Source: SG8-30 sp037443885 (GTDB lineage: Bacteria; Pseudomonadota; Gammaproteobacteria; Steroidobacterales; Steroidobacteraceae). Taken from it: a DNA stretch of 9,489 nt. The notes beneath the pieces are model-generated. The model searched no databases. It saw only the letters and a program-made list of their open reading frames with translations, and had not been told where the DNA came from. This document shows, piece after piece, positions 1 to 6,883 of the stretch. The position numbers and the translations under genes were made by a program. Within the stretch, counting starts at the first letter, position 1; each line of letters begins with the position of its first letter. The DNA is taken from contig JBBINN010000112.1 of assembly GCA_037443885.1 (NCBI GenBank), positions 1-9,489 of the forward strand, read 5' to 3'.

Positions 1-56
1 GGCAGCAGGCCACCGCCCTTGTCCCAGTCCAGCCGGCCGATGTCCTCGATCTTCAT
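1..56 (-). CDS. hisI: HisI or HisIE, phosphoribosyl-AMP cyclohydrolase, N-terminal fragment
   Basis: Only the first 18 codons plus two bases are present; the gene runs off the left edge of the window. The visible residues, MKIEDIGRLDWDKGGGLL, fit the short N-terminal segment of phosphoribosyl-AMP cyclohydrolase, which usually carries a 'L-x-W/F-D-x-x-G-L-(I/L)-P' stretch. The ATG at 56-54 overlaps the hisF stop as ATGA, with GAGG seven bases upstream on the minus strand. The position directly after hisF is the normal place for hisI or the hisIE fusion in gammaproteobacterial operons. Catalysis would be opening of the purine ring of PR-AMP, step 3 of histidine synthesis. Whether the C-terminal HisE (PR-ATP pyrophosphohydrolase) domain is fused cannot be seen. 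The call rests mostly on operon position plus this short match. Confidence 0.8.
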   Translation of the reverse strand, partial: MKIEDIGRLDWDKGGGLL

Positions 57-820
57 GGGCGCACCTCGATGTGCTCGCGCCTGAGCCAGGCCTTGAGATC
101 GGGAATGGCGATCTCGCCGCTGTGGAAGACGCTCGCCGCGAGCGCACCATCCACCCGCGCGCGGCGGAAGACTTCCGCGAAATGCCTGGGCTCGCCCGCG
201 CCACCGGACGCGATGAGCGGCACGGCGCAACGTGCGCGGACGGCGGCGAGCTGCTCGACGTCGTAGCCCTGGCGCACGCCGTCCACGTTCATGCAGTTGA
301 GGACGATCTCGCCGGCTCCGCGGGACTGCACCTCGTCCACCCAGTCGAGGGTGCGCCGCGCGGACCGCAGCGTGTGGTCCGGATCACCGGTGTACTGGTG
401 CACGCGCCACTCGCCATCCACGCGCTGGCTGTCGATGCCGACCACGACGCACTGCGAGCCGAAGCGCCGCGCGAGATCGTCCACCAGGCCCGGCGTCTCG
501 AGCGCCGGCGAGTTCACGGACGCCTTCTCGGCGCCAGCGGCCAGGACCTGCTCGGCCTCCGCGACGCTGCGGATCCCGCCGGCGACGCAGAAGGGAATGT
601 CCAGCACGCGCGCGATGCGCGAGATCCAGCTGCGGTCGACCGACCGACCTTGCGGGCTTGCGGTGATGTCGTAGAAGACGAGTTCATCCGCGCCCTCGGC
701 GCTGTAGCGCGTCGCCAGCTCGATGATGTCGCCCACGACCCGGTGGTTGCGGAAGCGCACGCCCTTCACGACCTGTCCGTCGCGCACGTCCAGGCAGGGG
801 ATTATGCGTTTAGCAAGAAT
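53..820 (-). CDS. hisF: HisF, imidazole glycerol phosphate synthase cyclase subunit (apparent ATT start)
   Basis: HisF is the (beta/alpha)8 cyclase half of imidazole glycerol phosphate synthase. With HisH it converts PRFAR plus glutamine-derived ammonia to IGP and AICAR. The protein is 255 residues, close to the 258 of E. coli HisF. Both catalytic aspartates fall at the classical positions when the ATT at 820-818 is residue 1: Asp11 (in RIIPCLDV) and Asp130 (in VVVGID). Phosphate-binding loops are CVAGGI (78-83) and ASGGAG (204-209); the family stretch DGALAASVFH lies at 224-233. No ATG, GTG or TTG occurs in frame for at least 37 codons upstream, and the first in-frame GTG downstream (codon 12) would remove Asp11. 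The start overlaps the end of hisA by 19 bases; the TGA stop overlaps hisI as ATGA. A sequencing error turning ATG into ATT is the main alternative. Identity is certain; the start is strongly supported. Confidence 0.97.
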   Translation of the reverse strand: MLAKRIIPCLDVRDGQVVKGVRFRNHRVVGDIIELATRYSAEGADELVFYDITASPQGRSVDRSWISRIARVLDIPFCVAGGIRSVAEAEQVLAAGAEKASVNSPALETPGLVDDLARRFGSQCVVVGIDSQRVDGEWRVHQYTGDPDHTLRSARRTLDWVDEVQSRGAGEIVLNCMNVDGVRQGYDVEQLAAVRARCAVPLIASGGAGEPRHFAEVFRRARVDGALAASVFHSGEIAIPDLKAWLRREHIEVRP

Positions 821-1542
821 GGCTGCAGCTCCTCGGTGGGGATCCTGCCCTCGATGAGGGCCTTGCCGCTCACGGCGGCGGCGACGCCCGTGGCCACCAG
901 GTCGTGCAGGTCCTGTGCCTCCCGGATGCCCCCGGAGGCCTGCCAGGCGATGCCGGGGAAACGAGCGACGGCCTCGCGGTACAGGTCGAGATTCGGTCCC
1001 GACAGCGCGCCGTCGCGCCCGACGTCGGTGCAGAGCACGTGCCGAAGGCCGGCCGGGAGGTAGGGCTCGAGCGCCTGCCAGAGGGTCAGCGCGCTCTGCT
1101 CGCGCCAGCCGTGGGTCGCGACGCAGGGCACCCCGCCGGCGTCGAGCCGCACGTCCAGCGCGAGCACGATCCGTTCGGCGCCGAACTCGTCGAACCAGCC
1201 CAGCACGCGCCTTGACTGGGTGACGGCGAGGCTGCCGATCACTGCTCGCTCGACGCCGGCGGCAAAGAGACTTCGCAGCGCCTCCTCGCTGCGCAGGCCG
1301 CCGCCGGACTGGATGCGCGGCGCGCCTTGCGCTGCCAGTGACTCGACCAGGGCGCGATTGCCCGGCGAGCCGTCGCGCGCACCGTCGAGGTCGACCACGT
1401 GGACGCGGGCGGCGCCGGCCGCTGCATAGCGGTCGAACAGCTCCCGGGGCGTAAGCTCGTAGCGGGTCTCGGCCTCGAAGTCCCCCTGCAGCAGGCGCAC
1501 GACGCGTCCGCCGCGCAGGTCGATGGCCGGGATCAGTTCCAT
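802..1542 (-). CDS. hisA: HisA, ProFAR isomerase
   Basis: HisA catalyses the Amadori rearrangement of ProFAR to PRFAR, the step before the HisH/HisF synthase. The product is a 246-residue (beta/alpha)8 barrel, the usual family length. The catalytic aspartates are Asp8 (LIPAIDLR) and Asp130 (VLALDV). The phosphate-binding loops are SGGGLR (79-84) and ASGGIRE (202-208), with the TDVGRDG loop at 172-178. Two starts are possible: GTG at 1545, which gives a GTGA overlap with the hisH stop, and the next codon ATG at 1542. I chose ATG because MELIPAID matches the usual HisA N terminus and the GGAG on the minus strand then lies eight bases away; the GTG would add only one residue. The TAA stop lies inside the hisF reading frame. 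HisA and HisF are ancient paralogues; this copy is HisA by its length, N terminus and place between hisH and hisF. Confidence 0.97.
   Translation of the reverse strand: MELIPAIDLRGGRVVRLLQGDFEAETRYELTPRELFDRYAAAGAARVHVVDLDGARDGSPGNRALVESLAAQGAPRIQSGGGLRSEEALRSLFAAGVERAVIGSLAVTQSRRVLGWFDEFGAERIVLALDVRLDAGGVPCVATHGWREQSALTLWQALEPYLPAGLRHVLCTDVGRDGALSGPNLDLYREAVARFPGIAWQASGGIREAQDLHDLVATGVAAAVSGKALIEGRIPTEELQPFLLNA
829..834 (-). promoter_or_regulatory. Shine-Dalgarno site that decides the hisF start
   Basis: On the minus strand GAGGAG is followed by eight bases (CTGCAGCC) and then ATT. This is near-ideal spacing and a strong match to the anti-Shine-Dalgarno sequence, inside the last codons of hisA. 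No ATG, GTG or TTG lies within reach in the hisF frame, so the site supports initiation at the ATT at 820-818. Confidence 0.7.
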
Positions 1543-2138
1543 CACGACAGCTCCAGGAAATTTGCCAGGATGCGAGCGCCGACGGCTGCGGAGCGCTCGG
1601 GGTGGAACTGCGTGGCCATGAAATTGCCGCGGCCAACGACGGCGCTGAAGTCCGCGCCGTAGTCGCAGCGCGCCAGCGTGTGCGGTCCCACGGGAGCCGC
1701 ATAGCTGTGCACGAAATAGGCGTAGTCGCCGTCGCGGATGCCCCGGAGCAAAGGCACCTCCGCGACGGCGCCCAGGCTGTTCCAGCCCATGTGGGGCACC
1801 GGCCGGTCGGGCGCCGGGGCGAAACGGCGCACGGCGCCGGGGAACACGCCGAGGCAGCGGGTGTCGCCTTCCTCGCTCGACTCGAACAGCAGCTGCATGC
1901 CAAGGCAGATCCCGAGGAGCGGCTGCGTGAGGCCCGGGATGACGCCGACGAGGCCGTGCGCCCGGAGACGATCCATCGCGTCGGCCGCGGCGCCGACACC
2001 CGGCAGGATGACCCGGGCGGCGCCCTGGATCTCCGTGGGATCGGCGGACAGGTGGGCGGCGCAGCCGAGGCGTTCGAGCGCAAAGACGAGCGAGGCGATG
2101 TTGGCGCCGCCGCTGTCGATGATGACGAGGTCCTTCAC
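1542..2138 (-). CDS. hisH: HisH, imidazole glycerol phosphate synthase glutaminase subunit
   Basis: HisH is the class I glutamine amidotransferase subunit that feeds ammonia through the HisF barrel. The protein has 198 residues, as is typical. The catalytic triad is visible: Cys78 in the nucleophile elbow LLGICLGMQLLF (74-85), and His179 with Glu181 in QFHPERS (177-183). PGVGA (46-50) is the oxyanion-strand motif specific to HisH, and VPHMGWN (114-120) is also characteristic. The start is a GTG at 2138 that overlaps the hisB stop as GTGA, with AAGGG six bases upstream on the minus strand. The stop meets the hisA start. The N terminus reads 'VIIDSGGANIASL' where most homologues have 'D-x-G-x-G-N'; this is a mild deviation outside the active site. 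Being next to hisA and hisF fits stoichiometric expression with HisF. Confidence 0.97.
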   Translation of the reverse strand: MKDLVIIDSGGANIASLVFALERLGCAAHLSADPTEIQGAARVILPGVGAAADAMDRLRAHGLVGVIPGLTQPLLGICLGMQLLFESSEEGDTRCLGVFPGAVRRFAPAPDRPVPHMGWNSLGAVAEVPLLRGIRDGDYAYFVHSYAAPVGPHTLARCDYGADFSAVVGRGNFMATQFHPERSAAVGARILANFLELS

Positions 2139-3217
2139 AGCACGCCCTTGCTCGAGGGCAGCTCGCGGCCCTCGACGCGGAATGCCTGGCGCAGCGCCCG
2201 GCCGACGCCCTTGAAGCAGGCCTCGACCATGTGGTGCGTGTTCTCGCCGCGGACGCTCAGGTGGATTGCCGCACCGAGAGCCTCGCCGAGGGAGCGGAAG
2301 AAATGGGGCACGAGTTCCGTCGGCAGGCCGCCGACCTGCTCACGGCCGAAACGACCCTCGAAGACGGCATAGGGGCGGCCCGACAGGTCGATCGCGACCT
2401 GGGCCTGCGCCTCGTCCATAGGCAGGAGGAAGCCGAAGCGGGCGATGCCGCGCTTGTCGCCCAGCGCCTTGCGAAGCGCCTCGCCGAGCGCCAGCGCGCA
2501 GTCCTCGACGGTGTGGTGCTCGTCGACCTGCAGGTCTCCCTGGCAGGCGAGCTCCAGCGAGAACCCGCCGTGGCGCGCGACCTGCTCGAGCATGTGGTCG
2601 AAGAACCCGATGCCGGTCGAGATGGCGACGGGAAGTTCGCGGTCGAGGTCCACGCGGACCGTGATGCGGGTTTCCTTGGTCACCCTGTCGACCTGCGCGC
2701 GGCGCGGCGCAGGCGCGGTGAGGCAGAGGGCGATGGCTTCCCAGGTCGCGTCCGGGCCGCTGTCGCGAAGGACCTTGAGGCCCGGGATACCGAGTCGTAC
2801 GGCCAGCTCGAGGTCGGTCGCCCGGTCGCCGATGACGTAGCTGCGGCGTGGGTCGAACGGCCGCGTCGCGGCGTATTCCTCGACCAGACGCGTGGCGGGC
2901 TTGCGGCAGTCGCAGCCATCGCCCGGGAAGTGCGGGCAGATCAGCACTGCGTCGAACCGGATCCCCTGCGATTCGAAGATCTGCATCATCAGCTCATGCG
3001 GGCCGCGGAAATGCTCCTCCGGGAACCGCTCGGTGCCGAGCCCATCCTGGTTCGTGATCATCACGAAGCGGTAGCCGGCGTCGCGCAGCGCGAGAAGCGC
3101 CGGCACCACACCTGTCATGAAGCGCAGCTTGTCGAAGCGGTCCACCTGCTCGTCCGCCGGCTCCTCGATCAGGGTGCCGTCGCGATCGATGAACAGGGTC
3201 GGCGAGGGGCTCGTCAT
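2135..3217 (-). CDS. hisB: HisB, bifunctional histidinol-phosphatase / imidazoleglycerol-phosphate dehydratase
   Basis: This fused enzyme carries two non-consecutive steps: IGP dehydration (C-terminal domain) and histidinol phosphate dephosphorylation (N-terminal HAD domain). It has 360 residues, against 355 in E. coli. The HAD nucleophile and acid/base are Asp11 and Asp13 in LFIDRDGTL; TNQDG (55-59) is motif II, and the zinc loop has Cys94, His96, Cys102 and Cys104. The GDRATDLE stretch (130-137) supplies the Mg2+ acidic motif. The dehydratase domain starts near 175 and shows FDHML (206-210), DEHHTVEDCA (232-241) and NTHHMVEA (326-333), the metal-binding His motifs. The ATG at 3217 overlaps the hisC stop (ATGA) and has GGAG five bases upstream on the minus strand. 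The reading frame stays open far upstream inside hisC, but that extension has no homology to HisB. The bifunctional fusion is limited to certain bacteria, mainly gammaproteobacteria, which helps place the organism. Confidence 0.97.
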   Translation of the reverse strand: MTSPSPTLFIDRDGTLIEEPADEQVDRFDKLRFMTGVVPALLALRDAGYRFVMITNQDGLGTERFPEEHFRGPHELMMQIFESQGIRFDAVLICPHFPGDGCDCRKPATRLVEEYAATRPFDPRRSYVIGDRATDLELAVRLGIPGLKVLRDSGPDATWEAIALCLTAPAPRRAQVDRVTKETRITVRVDLDRELPVAISTGIGFFDHMLEQVARHGGFSLELACQGDLQVDEHHTVEDCALALGEALRKALGDKRGIARFGFLLPMDEAQAQVAIDLSGRPYAVFEGRFGREQVGGLPTELVPHFFRSLGEALGAAIHLSVRGENTHHMVEACFKGVGRALRQAFRVEGRELPSSKGVL

Positions 3218-4275
3218 GCGGACTCCAGGCTGGCCAGCAGGCGGTTGTTTTCCTCCGGCGTTCCGACGGTGATCCGCAGGCAGCGCTCGAGGCCGGTCTG
3301 GCTGCGCACGTCGCGGACCAGCAGCCCGCCACGGATGCCTGCCGCCAGCAGGCGGCCTGCATCCGCGCATTCCACCAGCAGGAAGTTGGCGTCGCTCGGC
3401 CAGACCCGCTCGACCAGCGGCAACGTCGCGAGTGCCGTGGCTAGCCGGCGTCGCTCCTCGATCAGCGTATCCACCCGCGTTCGGCATCGCGCGAGGCCGG
3501 GCTGGCTCAAGGCGGCGAGAGCTGCCTCGATCGTCGGGACCGTGAGCGCATAGGGCGGGATCATCCGGCGCAGCAGCTCGATCAGCTCGGGCGCACCGAG
3601 CACTGCGCCGAGCCTCGCGCCTGCAAGGCCGTAGGCCTTTGACAGGGTGCGCAGGATCACGAGCTGCGGGTAGCGGGCGAGCCAGGGGACCAGGCTCGTG
3701 CCCGGGGCGAATTCCGCGTAGGCCTCGTCCACCACGACGAGGCAGCGCCCCTCGGCGGACTCGAGCACCTGGCCGACGGCCGCCGGGTCCAGCAGGTTGC
3801 CGGTGGGGTTGTTCGGCGAGCACAGGAAGACGATCTTGAGGCCCGGCGACCAGGCAGCGGCGACGCCGGTCGCGTCGAGGGCGAAGCCGCGCCCCCGGTC
3901 GAGCGGCACCTCGACCACGCCGGCCCCCTGGATCGAGGCTGCGACGCGATACATGCCGAAGGTGGGCGGGCACACCAGTATGCGGTCGGCACCAGCGGCG
4001 CAGAAAGCGCGCACCAGCAGGTCGATGCCCTCGTCACTGCCACGACCCACCAGCACCTGCGCCGGCGCGACCCCGTAGAGTCCCGCGATGCGCGCCACCA
4101 GCTCGGCGGGCTGCGGCTCGGGATAGCGATTCAATCCAGAACCGCTCCGGTCGGATTCATCCCGCCACGGGTTTTCGTTGGCATGCAGGCGCACGAGCCC
4201 GGGCTCCCAGGCCGCGTGGGAGTAGGGCTTCAGCGCCCGGATCTCGGGCCGGGCGAGTGCGAGGACGTCGCTCAC
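3214..4275 (-). CDS. hisC: HisC, histidinol-phosphate aminotransferase
   Basis: HisC is a PLP-dependent class I/II aminotransferase that makes histidinol phosphate from imidazole acetol phosphate with glutamate as amino donor. It has 353 residues. Visible family marks are RLHANENPW (29-37), the HisC-type N-terminal signature; LNRYPEPQP (48-56); SPNNPTGN (153-160) with the PLP-contacting Asn; VVDEAYAEF (181-189) with Asp183 for the pyridine nitrogen; and TLSKAYGLAGARLG (210-223) with the Schiff-base Lys213 and phosphate-binding Arg221. The C-terminal LRITVGTPEEN holds the substrate carboxylate Arg. I chose the GTG at 4275: it overlaps the hisD stop as GTGA and has GGGA six bases upstream on the minus strand. 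An open frame runs further upstream but only as a shadow of hisD. The ATGA overlap with hisB suggests coupled translation. Confidence 0.97.
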   Translation of the reverse strand: MSDVLALARPEIRALKPYSHAAWEPGLVRLHANENPWRDESDRSGSGLNRYPEPQPAELVARIAGLYGVAPAQVLVGRGSDEGIDLLVRAFCAAGADRILVCPPTFGMYRVAASIQGAGVVEVPLDRGRGFALDATGVAAAWSPGLKIVFLCSPNNPTGNLLDPAAVGQVLESAEGRCLVVVDEAYAEFAPGTSLVPWLARYPQLVILRTLSKAYGLAGARLGAVLGAPELIELLRRMIPPYALTVPTIEAALAALSQPGLARCRTRVDTLIEERRRLATALATLPLVERVWPSDANFLLVECADAGRLLAAGIRGGLLVRDVRSQTGLERCLRITVGTPEENNRLLASLESA

Positions 4276-5591
4276 TCGTCTTCCCTTGGCAGGTGGGCGA
4301 GGCGCACGGCCACGGCATTCGCGTGGGCGTCGAGGCCTTCGAGCATCGCGAGCGTCTGGGCCGCGGGCCCCAGCCCTGCGATGCCGTCCGGCGTGAGTTC
4401 CTGGACCGTCATCCGCCGCGAGAAGTCGGCGAGCGACAGTCCACTGAAGGCGCGCGCGTAACCGTAGGTCGGCAGGACGTGATTCGTGCCGCTGCAGTAG
4501 TCGCCCATGGACTCCGGGGTCCACGCACCGAGGAACATGGAGCCGGCGTGCCGGATGCGCGGCAGCCACTCGCGCGCGCGCTCGGTCTCGATGATCAGGT
4601 GTTCCGGCGCGTACGCGTTCGAGACGTCGATCGCCGTGGCGAGCGAGTCCACCAGGATCGCGCGGCTGTTCTCCAGCGACGCACGGATGGTGCGGCCGCG
4701 GCTGAGCCGCGCGAGCTGCGAATCCACCGCGCGGGAGACTGCATGGGCCAGGTCGCGGGAGGGCGTGACCAGCACGACCTGGGCATCCACGCTGTGCTCC
4801 GCCTGGGCCAGAAGGTCGGAGGCCACGAACTCGGGATGCGCCTTGTGGTCGGCGATCACGAGGACCTCCGAGGGGCCGGCCGGCATGTCATAGGCCGCCC
4901 CGTCCGGATCCATGGCGACCAGCAGCTTCGCTGCGGTGACCCAGGCGTTGCCGGGGCCGAAGATCTTGTGCACTTTCGCAATTGTCGCGGTGCCGTAGGC
5001 CATGGCGGCCACGGCCTGGGCGCCGCCGATCTTGAAAACGTCGGTCACGCCGCAGGCCTGCGCTGCATAGAGGACCGCCGGATCGGCCCGGCCGTCACGG
5101 CGCGGCGGCGAGCACAGCACGCGCCGCTCGCAGCCGGCGATCCGCGCCGGCACGCCGATCATGATCGCGGTGGACGGAAGCGGCGCCGTGCCGGCCGGCA
5201 CGTACATGCCGACTGCCTCGAGCGGCACCTCGATCTGCTCGCAGACGACGCCGGGCGCGGTCTCGACGCGGACCGGACCGCGCCGCTGCGCCTGGTGGAA
5301 GCGCGTGACGGTGCCGATGGCCTCGTGGATCGCGCTTTTCTCATTGGCCGACAGCGCGGTGGCGGCCTCCGCGAACTCCGTCTCGGTGACGCGCAGCGAC
5401 TGTAGGTGCACGTGGTCGTGCTCGGCGGTCAGCGCCACAAGCGCGGCATCGCCCTCGCGGCGTACGCGCTCCACGATCGTGCGCGCGCCGGCCATCGTCT
5501 CCTCCTGGTCGCGCTGCGCCGGCCGGCGCAAGAGGTCGCGCCGCGCGGCGGCGTCGAGGCGGGACCATTCGTGAATCCTCAGCGTGCTCAT
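4272..5591 (-). CDS. hisD: HisD, histidinol dehydrogenase
   Basis: HisD is a zinc- and NAD-dependent cytoplasmic enzyme that oxidises L-histidinol to L-histidine in two steps, the last in the pathway. It has 439 residues (434 in E. coli). The zinc ligands and catalytic residues are all at positions corresponding to E. coli plus four: Gln263 and His266 in LLAQAEHS, the catalytic pair Glu330-His331 in APEHL, Asp364 in SMGDY and His423 in DAHANAV. The HisD signature runs from FGPGNAWV (211-218) through MPAGPSEV (236-243) to the Asp/Gln segment. The ATG at 5591 overlaps the hisG stop (ATGA); the nearest purine-rich site is a GGAG eleven bases upstream on the minus strand, rather distant, so coupling to hisG translation is likely. 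Codons upstream of this ATG in the same frame are only antiphase hisG sequence. Confidence 0.98.
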   Translation of the reverse strand: MSTLRIHEWSRLDAAARRDLLRRPAQRDQEETMAGARTIVERVRREGDAALVALTAEHDHVHLQSLRVTETEFAEAATALSANEKSAIHEAIGTVTRFHQAQRRGPVRVETAPGVVCEQIEVPLEAVGMYVPAGTAPLPSTAIMIGVPARIAGCERRVLCSPPRRDGRADPAVLYAAQACGVTDVFKIGGAQAVAAMAYGTATIAKVHKIFGPGNAWVTAAKLLVAMDPDGAAYDMPAGPSEVLVIADHKAHPEFVASDLLAQAEHSVDAQVVLVTPSRDLAHAVSRAVDSQLARLSRGRTIRASLENSRAILVDSLATAIDVSNAYAPEHLIIETERAREWLPRIRHAGSMFLGAWTPESMGDYCSGTNHVLPTYGYARAFSGLSLADFSRRMTVQELTPDGIAGLGPAAQTLAMLEGLDAHANAVAVRLAHLPREDE

Positions 5592-6487
5592 GCCAGCATC
5601 TTCTCCACTGGCAGCACGAGGATGGCCGAGGCGCCGGCGGCCTTGAGACTCTCGAGGGTCTCCCAGAAGACGGTCTCGCGGCACACGGCGTGCACCGCAA
5701 CCTTCTCGGTCGTGCCCTCGAGCGGGACGATGGTGGGGTGCTCGCTGCCGGGCAGCAGGCTCGCGATGCGCGGCAGGGCCTCGCGGGGCGCGTGCAGCAT
5801 GATGTACTTGCTCTCGCGCACCTGCTGGACGCCGTCCATGCGCTTGACGAGCCTGTCCATCCAGTCTCGCTTCTCGGCGGCCACCGGCACCGGGGTCCGG
5901 ATCAGCACGGCCTGGCTCTCGAGCACCGTCTCGACCTCGCGCAGGTGGTTTGCGACCAGCGTGCCACCCGTCGAGACGAGATCGCAGATCAGGTCGGCTC
6001 GGCCCAGGCGCGGCGCGATCTCCACCGCGCCCGAGAGGGTCACGATCTGCGCCTCGATCCCCCGGTCGGCGAGCCAGCGGGCGAGGATGTTCGGATAGGT
6101 CGTCGCGATCCGGCGGCCGGCCAGCGAGGCGGGGCCGTCGTAGCGCTCGTCCTCCGGCAGGGCGATGGACAGCCGGCAGCGGCCGTAGTCGAGCGTCATC
6201 ACCTGCTCGAACAGCGGGTCGACTCCGCGCGCCCGGAAGCCGAGACGCTTCTCCTCCACGACGTTGAGCCCGACGATGCCGAGTTCGCAGACGTCCTCCT
6301 GCACCAGGTCGGGGATGTCGTCGTCGCGCACCAGCAGCACGTCCAGCGGCATGTTCTCGCCGTAGCAGAGCAGCTGGTCCTTGGCCCGGCTGTACTTCAG
6401 GCCGCAGCGCACCAGCAGGTCGAGCGAGTTGTCGGTCAGGCGGCCGGACTTCTGGACCGCGAGCTTCAGGCGGGGGCGTGTGTCCAT
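5588..6487 (-). CDS. hisG: HisG, ATP phosphoribosyltransferase (long form)
   Basis: HisG condenses ATP and PRPP to phosphoribosyl-ATP, the committed and feedback-controlled step. The 299-residue length equals that of E. coli HisG and marks the long hexameric form, which does not need HisZ. The N terminus RLKLAVQKSGRL (6-17) is the family's opening strand and loop. DLICDLVSTGGTL (165-177) is the PRPP-binding signature. Residues from about 225 to the end form the C-terminal ACT-like domain that binds histidine in long-form enzymes, including PLEGTTEKVAVHAVC (255-269) and a typical VLPVEKML tail. The ATG at 6487 follows the TGA of the TrpR-like gene after two bases. No good Shine-Dalgarno is visible immediately upstream, so translation probably depends on ribosomes finishing the regulator gene. 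This gives two layers of histidine control: allosteric here, and probably transcriptional through the gene upstream. Confidence 0.98.
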   Translation of the reverse strand: MDTRPRLKLAVQKSGRLTDNSLDLLVRCGLKYSRAKDQLLCYGENMPLDVLLVRDDDIPDLVQEDVCELGIVGLNVVEEKRLGFRARGVDPLFEQVMTLDYGRCRLSIALPEDERYDGPASLAGRRIATTYPNILARWLADRGIEAQIVTLSGAVEIAPRLGRADLICDLVSTGGTLVANHLREVETVLESQAVLIRTPVPVAAEKRDWMDRLVKRMDGVQQVRESKYIMLHAPREALPRIASLLPGSEHPTIVPLEGTTEKVAVHAVCRETVFWETLESLKAAGASAILVLPVEKMLA

Positions 6488-6489
6488 GT

Positions 6490-6807
6490 TCAGGTCTCGC
6501 GGGGTTCGCGCAGCCGGCCTGCGGCGATGCCGTAGCCGCCGTTGCCGTCGTTGAGGTAGCGGGCCACGCGGCCCACCGTGGTGACGCTGACGCCGGTCAG
6601 GCGCTGGATCTCGCGATAGGGCAGGCCCTTCTGCAGGAGTTCCACCACGGCCCATCGGTCCGCCATGGCCTGAAGCTCGGCGGGAGTGCAGAGATCGCGG
6701 AAGAACGCCCGTGCCTCGTCGATGGTCCGCAGCGACAGGATCGCATTGTACAAGGCGCGCTCGTGCAGGGCTTCCTGCCGCGCGCTGAGCGGACGGTGCA
6801 GCTTCAT
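6490..6807 (-). CDS. TrpR-like (YerC/YecD family) repressor heading the his operon, candidate HisR
   Basis: This 105-residue all-helical protein belongs to the TrpR superfamily, in the YerC/YecD branch: AILSLRTIDEARAFFRDLC (22-40), the TPAEL turn (41-45) and the helix-turn-helix around 62-85 (GLPYREIQRL, then TGVSVTTVGRVARYL). The LNDGNGGY segment after the HTH is typical of the branch. By my by-eye alignment (one gap), Thr41, Arg51 and Arg80 correspond to TrpR Thr44, Arg54 and Arg84, which line the tryptophan pocket, whereas Tyr84 replaces TrpR Ser88. A bound amino-acid corepressor is therefore plausible but not proven. The gene is the first of the his operon, two bases before hisG, and just behind a TrpR-like palindrome (6831-6850). 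I infer an autoregulated histidine-operon repressor; a TrpR-family 'HisR' has been proposed from comparative genomics in related bacteria, as I recall. Family is sure; effector and target are inferred. Confidence 0.9.
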   Translation of the reverse strand: MKLHRPLSARQEALHERALYNAILSLRTIDEARAFFRDLCTPAELQAMADRWAVVELLQKGLPYREIQRLTGVSVTTVGRVARYLNDGNGGYGIAAGRLREPRET

Positions 6808-6830
6808 GGGACCTGTTTGCCGCGTTCCAA

Positions 6831-6850
6831 TGTACTAATACGCTAATACA
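6831..6850. promoter_or_regulatory. trp-operator-like palindrome, candidate operator of the his operon
   Basis: The plus strand reads TGTACTAATA then CGCTAATACA. The outer arms are an imperfect inverted repeat (TGTA-n-TA against TA-n-TACA). Compared with the symmetric E. coli trp operator consensus (TGTACTAGTT then AACTAGTACA) it matches at 15 of 20 positions, including both CTA cores and the TACA end. The inner bases also form a direct repeat, CTAATACG/CTAATACA, with an 8-base period. It sits 24 bases before the regulator's ATG (6807), inside an AT-rich island in very GC-rich DNA where the minus-strand core promoter must lie. A clean -10/-35 pair cannot be chosen: TATTAG occurs twice (6848-6843 and 6840-6835), with TTGACC at 6876-6871 and TTGCAA at 6859-6854, but the spacings are poor. 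Binding by the gene product next to it is inferred. Confidence 0.65.
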
Positions 6851-6883
6851 CTATTGCAACGGGCGGTCCCGGTCAAGCCGCGG

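Noticed and set aside
71..1063. Long plus-strand open frames opposite hisF/hisA, with similar ones opposite hisB, hisD, hisG and metX-metB
   Set aside because: They are antisense shadows: codon bias in the real genes leaves the opposite strand free of stops. None shows a domain, a good ribosome site or a sensible composition.
53..2083. A 676-codon open frame on the minus strand spanning hisF and reading through hisA/hisH antiphase
   Set aside because: Only the last 255 codons are HisF-like. The upstream part is Arg/Pro/Ala-rich out-of-frame translation of hisA and hisH, typical of GC-rich DNA, so this is not a fusion protein.
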